Shown here one piece after another: positions 24,063-36,556 of a DNA stretch of 64,000 nt (position 1 is its first letter; each line of letters starts with the position of its first letter). Source of the stretch: Macquaria australasica (Eukaryota; Chordata; Actinopteri; Centrarchiformes; Percichthyidae). The translations under genes were made by a program, and so were the position numbers. The notes under the pieces are model-generated. The model saw only the letters and a list, made by a program, of their open reading frames with translations. It did not search any database and had not been told where the DNA came from. The stretch covers positions 62,001 to 126,000 of the forward strand of contig SEMN01000179.1 of the NCBI GenBank assembly GCA_005408345.1. Direction: 5' to 3'.

Positions 24063-26440
24063 CCTGTCTACAGTAAATTGCAGTTATTTTCATGACAAGC
24101 AACCAAAAATAACTGACCTGACTGGTTTTCAGTTTAACTTAATCACTTGGATGCAATACACATGCTGTATCTTCACTATTCTCATGTACCTAAGAAAAAA
24201 ATATAGTTTTCCCGTAACAGAAAAGGTCTGGAAAAAGTACAAATGGTTCCTAATGACTTTTTCTGGATTTTTCTTTCATTCAACAGCCTATTTTTAACAA
24301 GTTTTTATACACAGGGTAATAGGTGTCACAAGCAAGGGTGCAGGGGGCTCCATTACCTATAATATTTATAATATAACCACACCCTCATTTTGTAGCAAAT
24401 AAAAATGGGCAATAATGTTTATTTTCAGCCTAATTCTTCTCCTTCCTTGAGATCCTAATCTTCTTCGATTCCCAAACAATCCTTCTCTTTTACTCTGACC
24501 AAAGGATTGAATGGACAGGTCGATGGACTGACTTAGCTGTCGAGGTCTGCTGGCAAGGCAAAAGCTGACAGTCTGAATGTTTTAGGAGTCTCTGTCCCTG
24601 TTTGGATCAGGCTTTCTGTTATAAATGTGTAGTCTCCACATAACCCTGATTACATCACCAGGGTTATTTGAGTTGACCAAACTTCTGCAGAGCCACAGAA
24701 GACATTAAACAGCTGTTTTCACAGTAGAAGTACTCTCAAATAACTGAGCTTGAATACCATAGGTGTGGTATAAAGTAATGTACTTGTACTGTTACAAAAA
24801 ACAGGACTGTCACTTTGCGGAGTATGATGAAAATGTTTTGAGTTTGCACTATTTTCCCCACAATGCTATTGTACACTGTAACGCTAATGAAGATCATTAA
24901 AGTTGAGTAAAAGACATTCATGTCGGTGTACAGTCTATTCTTGTGACACAGAGGATATGATATTCAAATGTGTGCTTTTGAGTTAAGTAAAATTTCAGCA
25001 AAGAAACATAGCTTTGTGGCCCTTTGAGCCATGTAAATATCTGTGCACTGACAGAGTTTAAACTGTCCTGATACACAGGACGCATTTGAAGTTTGTCTGG
25101 GATTAACGTCACAGACTGGTTTCGCGGTGTGGTCCAGCAGGCTGCCCAGCCATCCAGCCAAGCACACAGACAGCCGTCCAAACAGCTCGACAGGCACAAA
25201 AACCAACTGTCCAACCAGCCAGCAGCACATACACAGCCAGTCATAGAAGGTAGCGTTAGTCCTTATAAGACACATAATCCCAGGAAGCAGAGGTAATGAA
25301 CTGCTCTGATGTCCACTACTGTAGCTTTAGGTATGATATACCAATACAGGACTGGTCAGTCAATAAAGCCTTCAGTGTTTTACAGACTGATTTGTTCTAC
25401 TTGTGTTTGGGCCACAGCCAACACATTGTGTGTTTGTGTGTGTGGTTGCATCAATAATTTCACATACACATATCTATGGGTCAGTTATTCTTTCTTTTGA
25501 ACCCTCTATAGCTTAATTAAGACAGTAAATGTACTCAAAACATTTCATTCATTTCCAATGACTTCAAGCAAAATCATTAGCAATTACTGTAAAACATGTT
25601 CACCCTGTCATTTACAACCATATTGGTGTGAATGTACATAGTATTTTTGCTTTTTGAGATATTTGATAAAGGTTTTTATTTATAGTAGCCCTCTCTTATT
25701 GTGGTGACATGCTGCAAGGGTGTTGCAAAGCAGGACAGCTAATCTATAAGACATGAAAAAAGTAGGCTCTGTGATAAAGTGTTTCCTGTGGTTTACTATC
25801 GATATACAGAATGAATAAGAAATCGATTCAAATCTCCTTTTAAGCATCAGTATATTTTAATCATACAAGTTTAAAAAATGAATTTCAATTGTCAATAAAT
25901 TACAATGAGCAATATTCAAACAGTACACCACATTAGTTTTATATTACTGTAGAATTAAGGGTTGCCTTGAACTATTTCACACAAACACACAGATATGAAA
26001 TGAATTAAAACAACAGAGGGTTGAAGAAGATGTGCTTATTACAGTAAATCAGAGACCGACACTTTTCACTCAAACCGTGATACTGTAGATGAGTTTGTTT
26101 GTGAATGGTAACTTGTTCCATCATATTGACATAAGGTTTGTTGGTCATCACCTTTCCTGACAACAGAATCATCTGCATGAGCAGTTTGCTAGTTTGTAGT
26201 GTTTTGATGTCAGGTCAGTTGTGTGTCATTGCTAGTGGTCACAGGTCCTGCATTTGTTACCCACTCCTGGTTAATTAACCCTCACTCTAGCTTTGGAAGG
26301 AGGTGAGAAATTGAGTGTAATAAAAATAACAAAACACAAGAAATGTAAATGTAAGGCTGTCTGCTGGTGTTGCTGTCTGCCATTTCAACAATGGTGACCG
26401 TTCCACCACTTTACATTGTGGGACACAATAGTCGAGGTAG
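24063..26440. other. Non-coding stretch, no gene seen
   Basis: Open frames here (for example 24918-25275 minus, 25093-25296 plus) overlap a CAG/CCAGC-rich patch and have no recognisable domain. A short TG run lies at about 25430. Confidence 0.4.
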
Positions 26441-26444
26441 ACTG

Positions 26445-26605
26445 GTCTGATGCATACTGGAGATTCTTTCCGAATCAGTATGACATCCGGGTATTTCTGG
26501 CATACTGCAGATTTTGCTTTTGTTTGCAAACTGCATACTACATGCTACATTTTGGCCAAATCAGTACGTACTGATAGTATAGTAGGCGGTTTTAAAAACA
26601 GCCAC
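26445..26605. repeat. hAT-like MITE fragment
   Basis: Phrases CAGTATGACATCCGGGTATT, GCATACTGCAGA, CTGCATACTACATG and TGATAGTATAGTAGGCGGTT belong to a repeat I recognise from many teleost genomes. Both ends are not clear. Confidence 0.5.
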
Positions 26606-26714
26606 AGAGTGCCACTAGCTGAGAGTGTCAGGAGTCACTCTGCTGCTGTTTAAATGTTACAAAGAAGTGAAAAAGAAACACGAAACAGTGAAAAACAAAC
26701 AAAAGTGTACTTTG

Positions 26715-26765
26715 TGCTAACGCTAGTTAGCTGGCTGGCTAACGTTAGCTAGCTGACTAGGCCCC
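26715..26765. other. Palindrome-rich GCTAGC/AACGTT cluster
   Basis: GCTAACGCTAGTTAGC, GGCTGGCTAACGTTAGC and TAGCTAGCTGACTAG follow one another within about 50 bp. The patch has many self-complementary words and may be part of an interspersed repeat. Confidence 0.35.
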
Positions 26766-27393
26766 TTTATTAAAAAATATTTCTAAACATTTTTACCTTT
26801 CCAAAAAAGTTAATGTTACATCTGACACAAGTTTATGTATTTTGTTGACTTACTGGTGGTCACGGAGGCCTGGCGGTGTCCATCTTTCCGGGTTGGATCT
26901 CTTTACATGGCTCTATGTCGACTGAGCACGATGGTTGACTGACAGTGTTGACTAGCCAACTGTGTTTTGCATAGCGATTCCAAAGACACTGATTGGTCAG
27001 AAGCTGGAGATCCCGCCCTCCCTTCTTTGCGGACACCCTGTGTCCAAAACATACCACACGCGCGTAAGTATTTTTTGTGAAAATGAGTTTGCAAGCCTGT
27101 TTCTGAATGCACAGACAGAAAACAAGTCTACAAAACTAAGCTTACAGATACAAACGTCACTGTACAAGTTTGCAAAACTATGGTTACAGATACAAACCCT
27201 GTTTTCAAGTACACCTTTTTGAATGGTATAATATTCCATACACTGCTGCTACAGAGTGCCACTAGCTGCCACTGCCACTTGGAGGATGTCGGTGCTGCTG
27301 TGAAAAGATCTAAGTTCCTCTGTCAAACATGGACACAGTACAGTCCTCACAGTAGCTGCAGATACTTTGGTTACTGAGCAGTTTTTCAAGTAC

Positions 27394-28198
27394 TTAAAGG
27401 TTGGGTAGGCAGTTTTCTTTTGACGGCACTGGTCAAAAATGCCATATTAACCGTGCAGCATATTGTAATTCAAGTGGTCTGAGAGCAGACCTCCATTTCA
27501 GCCCCCCCTCTTGCCTCTGTTTTCAGGCTTCAGAAAATCTATCCCGTGACAGTAGAATTTAGCCAATCACAGGTTATTTCAGAGAGACTGTGTGTTGGTA
27601 TTGGCTAAGCTACAAGAGCAGATGTGTGTGTACGTCCCTTCAGACGGTGAAAACCTGATTCAGTGGAGGAAAATCCTGCAACTTGTGATAAATTTCCAAC
27701 ACCTCCTTTGCCCACAGCGGTGTATAGTACAAAACAACACGTCCCGGCTCCACACGGAGCTTTAGGCTCATTACGTTCAATGCCATGGCGCTCATATTGA
27801 CCGTGGCAAAGAGGCATGATGACAAACAGTGGGGAATAACTTTTGACGGGGGACAGTGGTGTGTGTGTGTGTGTGGTGTACTAGCCTCTCTTCCTGCTGC
27901 TGGACGGCGTTGCAGCTGCCTCTGAAGCCTGGGGCGCTCTGCTCTGCGGCCACGAAGCGCTGGAGGGGCGTCTTTGAGAAAACAAGTCACAGCGGGAGGG
28001 ACCGCGGTCTCAGTGAGGCTCACGCCGTGGAGAGTGAGCCCTACAAGGGATACGGTTTCACAGGGGAACCGACTCCTTCTGCTGCCGGTCGAAGTTGTGG
28101 GTTTGGTGGGAGGGGCTTAGTGGAGTGATACGAGGCAGCAGAGAGAGAGGCGGAAGGTTTTGCCTAGGTTGCACAGATTCTGCCTTCTCCAGCTTTAA
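27394..28198 (+). mobile_element. TIR repeat element, copy A
   Basis: The left end TTAAAGGTTGGGTAGGCAG is imperfectly inverted at 28180-28198 (CTGCCTTCTCCAGCTTTAA). The first ~360 bp match the reverse complement of the element at 30277-30683 (GCAGGATTTTC, GGCCAATCACAGGTTATTTC and CTGAAGGGACGT words shared). The part from about 27850 to 28140 is GC-rich and absent from copy B. The 127- and 90-codon open frames inside have no family match that I recognise. Confidence 0.55.
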
Positions 28199-30276
28199 GC
28201 AAGTTACTTTGTAACATCAGCAATTCCACCTTCAGTTATGTTGACATGGTAACTTACAGGATGGAGTCTATTCCACGCAAGTTACTACCTCATTGTGGTA
28301 AGTGGTCTGATGTAACTAATGTGTAGTCAGCATAACACATGTGGACAGTTGTTACAGTAATCACTTTACTATTTGATTGCTTTTGTACATTTATCAGGTG
28401 TCTTTTTTACCAGAAATAATTACTTTAATGTTTCACATCTTCTATTGTTTCATATCTTAGTCTACTTTCCACCTCCACACCCTGATAAGTAGGCCTACTG
28501 TAAGCATTACATACTTGCTCAGCTTTACTCTCAGGCTGAAGAAGTTCAGAAGCGTGATTGATTCTCTGTCACTGCAGAAAACTTCAAAAAGAGCTTCAAA
28601 TGACTTGCAGTCAACTGGCTCTCTGCTTCCAGACTGCTTTTTTTCACCCCTTTAAAATCTTATTAGACATCACATCAGAGACTCCGGACTTATTCAGCTG
28701 TGTCACTCCCACTAGGATAGCCACTTATCCTGTCACCCCCACCCCCCACCCACCGGACATGGCAGGACCCTTATTAACAGGCAAAGCTCCAGTGGGTCGT
28801 ACCAAAACCCCCATGGAGGGGTGGTCATCAACACTGTGCCGCTGCGCTGCTGAGTGACAGCTAAACGGCTTAAAATGTCACTTTGAATAAGAAGCAGGCC
28901 ACACACAGGGACTCACACAGATGCATACACACACACTCAAATGCATACATACCAGATTATAGTGTCTTTTATTGGAAGATGTTCTCTTATTTCTGTAGGG
29001 GGCGCTCTCTTCTTTGATCAGCCCTGGAGTTCCTCATTTATTCATTGTTAACAAACCAAAAAGTGAGTGTGACTGAAACCTCAATAGAAAACAGTAACAG
29101 TAGAGAGCAAACTTTTTTGAGGAAATTGTCTCCTCAAATATGATAAAATTTCAGACTTCACTGCACACTAGATCTCTGAAAGTTATTCTTTGTTTGTATG
29201 TGCGATGAGTTCTTTTTTGATTGTTAACAACATGTTTCCCTTCCATCTTGTTAAGGTTCTCTAATCTATCTTTGATGACAGTGATTCTACCAAGCAGCAT
29301 TTCCTCCACTACACAACCTGTCTCTGCATTTCTCGCTGTGTTACTGCACAGCTGACCAATAACTGATCTTAGCCTGTTCAGTTGGGGTTGAAACATTCTC
29401 ACCATTATCCGTAACAGGAGGAGGTTCTTTTGCCATTTCAATGTGGCATGTTTTCTGATAAAGCACGTTCACATATTGCTAGTGAAGTTTCCAGCTGCAG
29501 ACAGCTGATTCTAGGCTGGACATAACTTAGATTTTACGCTGATATTCTTATCTTTACATGGTGCGTGTAGCGTGGTGAATATCTCCACTTATCAAAGAAC
29601 CCAGCCTCCTCTGACATTTGGTTCTTTATTCACACTCTTCCCTCCCGCAGGTGATATTTTTCTCCTTTCAGAGCAAAGGAAGAGGAATGTTCATTTTAGT
29701 GGTCGTGCACATGTTTTGGCAACGTGGGAGCACAGCAACAAGCTGTAAACACAATATGGACATCATTTATAAAGTTGATATGGCAAACATGTTAGCATGC
29801 AGTCACTTATTCAGATTTCCAGCAGTTATGGACCAACATTAGCTTTCATTTGGAGTCATGTTTGTGTCCACCTGATGAATGTTTGTCCAATATTAACCCT
29901 CTTCTAGCTCTGATTTGGTCTTTACTAACTCCTGAGGTAAATATCTGGCTCTGCTAAATTCTCCACTATGTTCAGCTAGTCGATAATTTTGTCTGCTGTT
30001 TGGTGCTGGGCAGGTAGTGTACAGTGGGTTTTTAGAGCTTTTTCTACTGAAAACAGCTGCCTGCTCCAGCTGAAGGTGACACTGATGAGAGTGAACCAAA
30101 ACAGTAAAGTTGTGGGCCATAAAACCAAAACAATCAGGGGAAAGATGCTAAAAATCTCCCTAGAACTGAGGGCAACTGGCGGAGTCAGGTAATAATTCTC
30201 TGTGGGTTCATCACAGAGTGAGTGGCTCGTTTCTAATCAATACAAATATATTGATTAGAGCAGCTTTAAGGTTGTA
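28199..30276. other. Non-coding stretch, no gene seen
   Basis: A minus-strand frame of 96 codons at 29151-29441 is the longest but has no recognised motif. No other structure was found. Confidence 0.4.
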
Positions 30277-30683
30277 TTTAAAGCTAGGGTAGGCATAACC
30301 TGTGCACCCTATACAGGGACGGGACATGTTGTTTTATACTATACGCCGCTGTAGACAAAGGAGGTATTGAACATTTATCACAAGTTGCAGGATTTTCAGC
30401 AGGATTTTCTTCCACTGAATCAGGCTTTCACTGTCTGAAGGGACGTGCACGCGCATCTGCATTTGTAGAATCCAATACAAATGCACTGTTTCCCTGGCCA
30501 ATCACAGGTTATTTCAAAGTCTCCCATCACGGGCTACATTTTCTAAAGCCTGAAAACAGAGCCAAGAGGAGGGGCTGAAGTAGAGGTTTGCTCTCAGACC
30601 ACTAGAATTACAAAATGCTGAATGGTTATTATGGAATTCTTGCCCAATGACGCAAAAATAATAATGCCTACCAAACCTTTAAA
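30277..30683 (-). mobile_element. TIR repeat element, copy B
   Basis: The ends are inverted: TTTAAAGCTAGGGTAGGCAT on the left and ATGCCTACCAAACCTTTAAA on the right. Interior words AAGTTGCAGGATTTTC, GGCCAATCACAGGTTATTTC and TCTCAGACCACTAGAATTAC match copy A at 27394-27750 in the opposite orientation. It is about 407 bp with no coding content, so non-autonomous. Confidence 0.65.
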
Positions 30684-32529
30684 AGGTTCAAATTTCTTTT
30701 TTCTATTGCAGGTAATGTGGTGATTCATTAAATAACTAGTGATAATTAGACAAGTAAAGTTAAATAAATTAAACGAGAACAGGTAAGGTAGGAAATTGTG
30801 GTCTTCATTGGTGGCTTTTGAAGAAAAGAATGTTGGTATAAACAATGCTGACATGAAGATTACCATATGTAAGTGAGAGGAATCAGATTTTACAGGGAGA
30901 AAAAAATTACTCTTTAATAAATTCGGATGTAAATTGTATTTTTTGTGACACTAACAAACAATACCTTTATTTAACAGTAGAACATCTGTCACTTAAGCTC
31001 TATTGTGTTGGGATCAGGACAGACCGCTCAGTGGAGATATTTTCATATCAGAATCGATTTAATGAAAGATGAATGACAAAAACATTTGCTTTCAGACCCA
31101 TGACAATGGTTGCCAGTAACATTAGCCAAATTGGATTATGTTAATTTCACATAGTAATATAAAAAAAGACAGCATATATATAACTCTATCCAGAGGATCC
31201 AGAGGAATCATCCTTTTATCACTGGAGGTCAGTTATAGTAATTTACAGGAATGTCAGTCACACTTTCAGTAAGGTGTTCATTTATGCTCACACTCTTAAA
31301 AGTTGCCACCCTTAGACAGCTAACATGACATCAATTTAATGCCATGTGCTTATGTTCACACCTCATCTCACTATCATCTTACCACTATAACTACAATCTT
31401 TGTCTGCTGCTCTGCTATTATTTATATATATACATTCTTTTTTTGTTATAAAGTTTCCAACACTGCTGATGTCATTATATTTGTTTGTGAACTGACAGTA
31501 CAACAGTGACTTTTAGACACTCGGGTAGCCAAAATGCTTAGAAAGATGCTTAGTAAAGAGTAGCACTGTTGATGGCCTCATGTTGCTGTCAGCGCTTTTC
31601 CTCTAGTTGTCATTTTGTGGCAAATAGGTCAACTATACTCCTGTTTTCCTTGAATTAATTGCTGCATTGGTCAAGTACCACAAGGATGCCATGCTCGTAT
31701 GCACACATACAGATGCAGCCGTATAGAATTTCCGGCTGCCGGCTTGCACTCATACAAATTGTTGTTTTTATGCATTAGCTAACATAAAATAGAGATTATT
31801 GTTCAAATTTAGAGAGAGAGCTAGCCAGATGGCTGAAAGAGACACGCCTCTAGTTACTGATTATCTATTCTGTGCCATGAAAGCCGCAAGAGATGCGTTA
31901 TTCAACAGAACTGCGTGAAAAATGAAAGCAATACGAGTGAGAAATGACTGACATACAGTAAGAAATAACTGTGTGCACTCATCTGCTGACTTTATCTGCA
32001 GTGGTACCACAACACACTGCGACAATCTTTTTTACACAAAGAAAGAAATAACTTAATGTATAACGTTTACACCTAATTCTCAACAAGGCATGAATAATTA
32101 AGAATTTGTCATAGACAGCAGTTCTTTCTGCATTTCACCCTCAGATTTGAATCCTTTTTTTGTCCAGTTGAGGGTGGAATATGCTCAATTCCAACATATT
32201 CAATATATAATATTCTAGCATAATAGCAAGTATGAGATGTGAGTATTAATGTACCTCTCAGTGTGTGGAGTATGTAAATATGGATTTCATGCTCAGAAGG
32301 TGCATTGATAAGTGTATCAGTGACTTTTACATGTGTACAGGTTACAGTTTTATTGCATTATCTTTAAGATTTACAGTTTTATCTTAATATCACATTTGTT
32401 CTTTTTATGTCCTGTATTTAAATAGCAGCAATTGTGTGAGTAGATAATAAGGTCAATATTAATTTTATTAATTATTCTCATTTCTCTGTGTCCTTGAGGC
32501 ATTAACTGAACTTCTGTTGATTGGAAGCC

Positions 32530-32530
<1 letters not shown>
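30684..32530. other. Non-coding stretch, no gene seen
   Basis: AT-rich. No exon or repeat with recognisable ends. Confidence 0.4.

Positions 32531-32564
<34 letters not shown>
32531..32564. repeat. (TG)17 microsatellite
   Basis: Pure TG run in non-coding sequence. Confidence 0.97.
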
Positions 32565-32566
<2 letters not shown>

Positions 32567-32894
32567 AGAGTGCATTCTGTGTTTACATGCATGTCCATCA
32601 GGGCTGTGCTTATAATCATAGGCATGTTTATCATTTTTGCTGTGTCTGTAGAGCAGCTCTCAGCGTTTTCTCCCTGTGTTGATTGGAAAGCCTCACCTGC
32701 AGTAAGCCCCAGGGCTGTATCTAGTAAACCTTGTTAAAGCCTCTACAGAAACCCAGCTATGGAAATATTAGCCTGTGAAAGACACACTAATGCCAGTTTC
32801 TACCACTCAGTCATATAACAATAGCCAGACTGTGTAAGTATCTCCGTAGCTGGTTTCTTTCTTTGTTAGATTTCTAACAATTTATTGTTTTAAA

Positions 32895-33080
32895 ATGTCC
32901 GTCCGCCCGTCGTCACTAAAATGCATTCCCAGAGTTTTCAAACTAAAACGGGTCAGCAACGTTTTCAAAAGTCTCCATTTTAGCGGTTATAAAACGATGG
33001 AGCAGTGTGGATGTTAGGCGTAAATGTAGCAAAAGTTTGCTTTTTAAAACAAAACATAGTAGTGTGGATGTAGCCTTAGT
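32895..33080. repeat. MITE-like repeat fragment
   Basis: AAAACGATGGAGCAGTGTGGATG and TAGTGTGGATGTAGCC words resemble the ends of a teleost hAT-like non-autonomous element. Paired ends are not resolved. Confidence 0.35.
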
Positions 33081-34425
33081 GCTTGTTGGTCAGAAAATTA
33101 CCTGTGTGCATCTGATCACGATAAGTCTGTGACATTGTACCATTTGTGGAGCCAGCAGTTTATCATCTCTTGAGGCTAACTCAGAGGATTGAGATTTATT
33201 CCCAGGAGTTACCCACCTTGGCAGAACTAATGCTGACCCTACCAACCTAACTGACAATATTTACATGAGTACTCATTGTACCATAAGCCTGTAAGTACAC
33301 GTTGTTTTATTTTGAACTGGTAGTCACCATTACATCAAGTTTTAATAGAGTTATGACAGTAGCCAAATCAAAAACCCCACTATGGTGATGGGACTCCAAT
33401 GCTAACTACTGCTAAAACTACAGTTTATTGTTTGTACAATTTTTATGTCCACACGTTAAATCAACAAGATACAATCATTTTGGAGTTGTTAGAAGTAGGG
33501 TAATAATTGGATTGTCTTGACAATAAAAATATGATTGAAAAATGACATTTGAAAAACCCAATAGTAATGTGTCTGTCAAGAAATAATCCACAGACCTGAC
33601 TGTCTGCAGTTTTTATTAAAACTAGTTTTAACTGAAAATACAATATCTATGAAAAACAAGGAGTGAGGTCTGCGGCTCATTAGGAAAGACATTTTTGGAA
33701 AGACATGTTGCTGTTGAGAAGTTTCAGAGTACATTTCTTCAAACCTGGGAACAAACAGCAAGAACTAGCTGTCTTTTGATAAACTTTTCTGTTATGTACC
33801 TCCAGTTACTAAGTAGTAGCCACGTGATCAACAGAAGTCCAGTCAGAGCTCTGAGGAAATGCACAAAAAATTGAAATAATAAATAGTACAATTGATGAAC
33901 TCTTGAAACCGTTTTTACCATTTAGGATGTTTTTGAAGCAGTTTCTGTGTGTAGTAATAAAATTAAAAGACATGTTACAGGCATAATCAGTAAACAGAAA
34001 AAACTAAACGGTAACAGTATACGTGGTCTGTTGTGAATGTGTGGAGATAGGCCTGGGTGACGTTAGATTCCCAGCCTGAATTATCATCCCAGTCCAGCCC
34101 TGTCATTAACAGTTCAGCTCGGTCTCACCACTCTCATCAACCTTGTTTCCATTTCCAATAAATCACTGTACACCACCTGCACTAAACAGCAGACAGACAA
34201 AGTTAGCAGCTAACTGAACATAGGGCAGCATTTAGCAGCTAAAGAGTTGGTAAAGACCAAAGCAGAGCTAAAAGGAGAGTGAATATTGGACTTACATGCA
34301 TCAGGTAGACACAAACACAACTCTAAATGAATGCTAATATTGTTCTGTGTCTGCTGGATGGGGAAATAGGCAACTACTAAAATGTTCGCCATTTCAAATT
34401 TATAAGGTGATCATATATCATTAGC
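33081..34425. other. Non-coding stretch, no gene seen
   Basis: Several 60-codon minus-strand frames occur by chance in AT-rich DNA. No domain is seen. Confidence 0.4.
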
Positions 34426-34882
34426 TGCGGTTACATGGACAATATTTCTTCAACCCTGTTTATATGGACGCTAAACAAAGGTATCCGATAAGATGTGTGT
34501 TTACATGCCCACAACATTTAATCAGAATAGAACTAATCAGAATAGGTTCCGATCGCTCTAATCTGCCAGAATAATCTTTTAAGTTGTATCAGCCACAGAA
34601 CCAGTTTAGTTTTGCTGCCACCATGTTTCTGTCCCTCCTGGAAACTTGTTCACATCAGCTAATGATCCCCCCACATGGGGCAAACATGCACAGAAAAAAT
34701 ATATTTATTCCAACCAGAGACAAATGATCGGATTAAGCATTTACATGGTTATTAGGCGCTAATATTTTCCTATTGAATGGATTATCAAAGGTTTACACCC
34801 CCACCCCCTGATTGAGGAGGTTATATATTGATTGGGCTATTATTTAATTTATTAGTGGAATATTAGGGTCCATGTAAACACA
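34426..34882. mobile_element. MITE with GTTTACATGGAC ends, copy 1
   Basis: The left end TGCGGTTACATGGACAATAT and the right end, read on the other strand, TGTGTTTACATGGACCCTAA form terminal inverted repeats. The interior is collinear with 55145-55700 (TTGTATCAGCCACAGA, CCACCATGTTTCTGTCCCT, GTTTACATGGTTATTAGGCG-like words shared). It is about 457 bp and non-coding. Relative to the other copy about 125 bp is missing in the middle. Confidence 0.75.
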
Positions 34883-35061
34883 GTATGTTGTGTTTACAGC
34901 TTGTTGCTCTGCCCCCAAGTGGCAAAACACGCAAACAAAAAACAATTAATGCAGTTTTAAGGACCATAATGGAGTAGTGTAGATTGAATATATTTTACAG
35001 TCAATATGGAATCAAACTAAAAATCTATAGTGTCAGAGGTGAACCACACTTACTTGTACTG
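34883..35061. other. Left flank and target duplication of the LTR element
   Basis: Ordinary AT-rich DNA. The last five bases, TACTG (35057-35061), are repeated at 40464-40468 on the far side of the Gypsy element and are its target-site duplication. Confidence 0.8.
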
Positions 35062-35543
35062 TGTCACGAACTTCGACACAGGACCGGCGGACTCAAATGC
35101 ACGACTCATGAGACCAGGGCTTTAAGTTTCACAATAGCTTTACTGAGATGTCCCAAAAAACAAACAAAAGCGCTCACAATGAGGATAATCAAAGTACAAC
35201 AAAAAACACTCACGAAGAGGATAATCAAAGTACAACAAAAACATTCACGAAGAGGATCGAGAAACATGAACACAGATGGAACCTGACATGAAGAACTCGC
35301 TGGTACGTTTGGTTTGGGGTCTGTTGACGAACAAAAACAAGACGAACTGGCACAGGACAAGGGGAGACTATTAATACATGAGGTAGGGGAGAACAGGTGA
35401 ACACAATCAGGGGTGGGGTAGACAATCACACTGGCGGGAAAAATCACACAAAGGGAGGAAGTCAGGATCTGAAACAAGAGGAAAGAGTTACTACACAATA
35501 AAACAGGACATGACAAACTTAACATCGTTGACGAGACACAACA
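35062..35543 (-). repeat. 3' LTR of the Gypsy element
   Basis: 482 bp, starting TGTCACGAAC and ending GAGACACAACA on the plus strand. It has two full ~36-bp TCAC(G/A)AAGAGGATAATCA-type units plus a partial one, against four in the other LTR. The predicted start motif GCCAGTTCGT is kept (35351-35342, minus strand), but the TATA region reads TATTAATA and lies about 25 nt away because a few bases are missing. Confidence 0.95.
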
Positions 35544-36012
35544 GTACCCCCCCCTCTAGGGCCGACTCCCGACGGCCCAGGAAGCTCTGGATGACCGTCA
35601 TGAAAGTCCTTAATAAGTTGATCGTCCACAATAAATCGTGACGGGATCCATGAACGCTCCTCTGGACCATAACCCTCCCAGTCCACCAAAAACTGCCGGC
35701 CTCGACCACGGTTGCGAACTGCCAGCAGTTTATTTACCGTATACACCAGACCGCCATCAACGACCCGGGGGGGTGGAGGGGGTTTGGAGGCGGGCACCAG
35801 AGTGCTATCCTTGACCGGCTTGACCCTATTCACATGAAATGTGGGGTGGACCTTTAAAGACCTTGGGAGACGTAAACGGACAGAAACAGGGTTAATCACC
35901 TTAGCTATGGGGAATGGACCTACAAACCTCGGAGCCAATTTCCTGGAGTGAACGTGGAGGGGCAAGTCCTTGGTGGCAAGCCACACCCTTTGGCCCGGAC
36001 TGTAGAGGAGCC
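35519..36012 (-). pseudogene. Integrase C-terminal end with chromodomain (third frame)
   Basis: The frame reads WLATKDLPLHVHSRKLAPRF and VHPTFHVNRVKP (the GPF/Y-like region of Gypsy integrases), then VNKLLAVRNRGRGRQFLVDW and EGYGPEERSWIP, a chromodomain, ending in a stop at 35519. Chromodomains of this group direct integration toward particular chromatin. The upstream part of the integrase is in another frame, so it is cut off here by a one-base-type shift near 36012. An ATG in this frame is lacking at the join; it would have been read as part of pol. Confidence 0.9.
35544..35557 (-). promoter_or_regulatory. Polypurine tract
   Basis: On the minus strand AGAGGGGGGGGTAC abuts the 3' LTR directly. 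A purine run at this place is the usual plus-strand DNA primer of LTR retrotransposons. Confidence 0.8.
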
Positions 36013-36556
36013 GGTCGTTGGCGCCGGTCTGCTGTCGCCTTCATCCGGGCCGAGCTCCGCAAGAGTACCTGCCGAGCCCCGGCCCAAATCCGGCGACAGT
36101 GCCTGACCATGGCATGAGCCGAGGGGACCGTGACCTCCTTCTCCGTGTCCGGGAACAGAGGAGGCTGGTAGCCGTTGACACATTGGAAAGGGGATAGGCC
36201 TGTGGCAGCGGAGGGAAGGGAGTTATGTGCGTATTCTACCCAGGTGAGATGTTTACTCCAGGAAGCCTGGTTCTGAGATACCAGACAACGTAACCCCGTC
36301 TCCAGCTCCTGATTGAGACGCTCCGTCTGACCGTTCGACTGTGGATGATATCCAGATGATAGACTGACGGTGGCGCCGATGAGCTGACAAAACTCGTTCC
36401 AAAACTTCGACACAAACTGTGGGCCCCTATCCGACACAATGTCCGTGGGGAAGCCATGAACCCTGAAGACCTGAGACATCATGACCTCAGCCGTCTCCTT
36501 GGCCGAGGGCAACTTGACTAAGGGGATGAAGTGGACCATCTTAGAAAAATGGTGTG
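36012..36556 (-). pseudogene. Integrase catalytic core (second frame)
   Basis: This frame carries FSKMVHFIPL, VSDRGPQF (second catalytic Asp), SSGYHPQSNGQTER (with the catalytic Glu) and WVEYAHNSL. The first Asp (SVDFVTGLPP) is still in the preceding frame, so the D,D-35-E core is split by the shift near 36555. The open frame continues at both ends beyond the homologous part but without similarity. Within the homologous part no further stop is seen. Confidence 0.9.

Noticed and set aside
29151..29441. 96-codon minus-strand frame
   Set aside because: No family resemblance or coding context. Left as probable chance.
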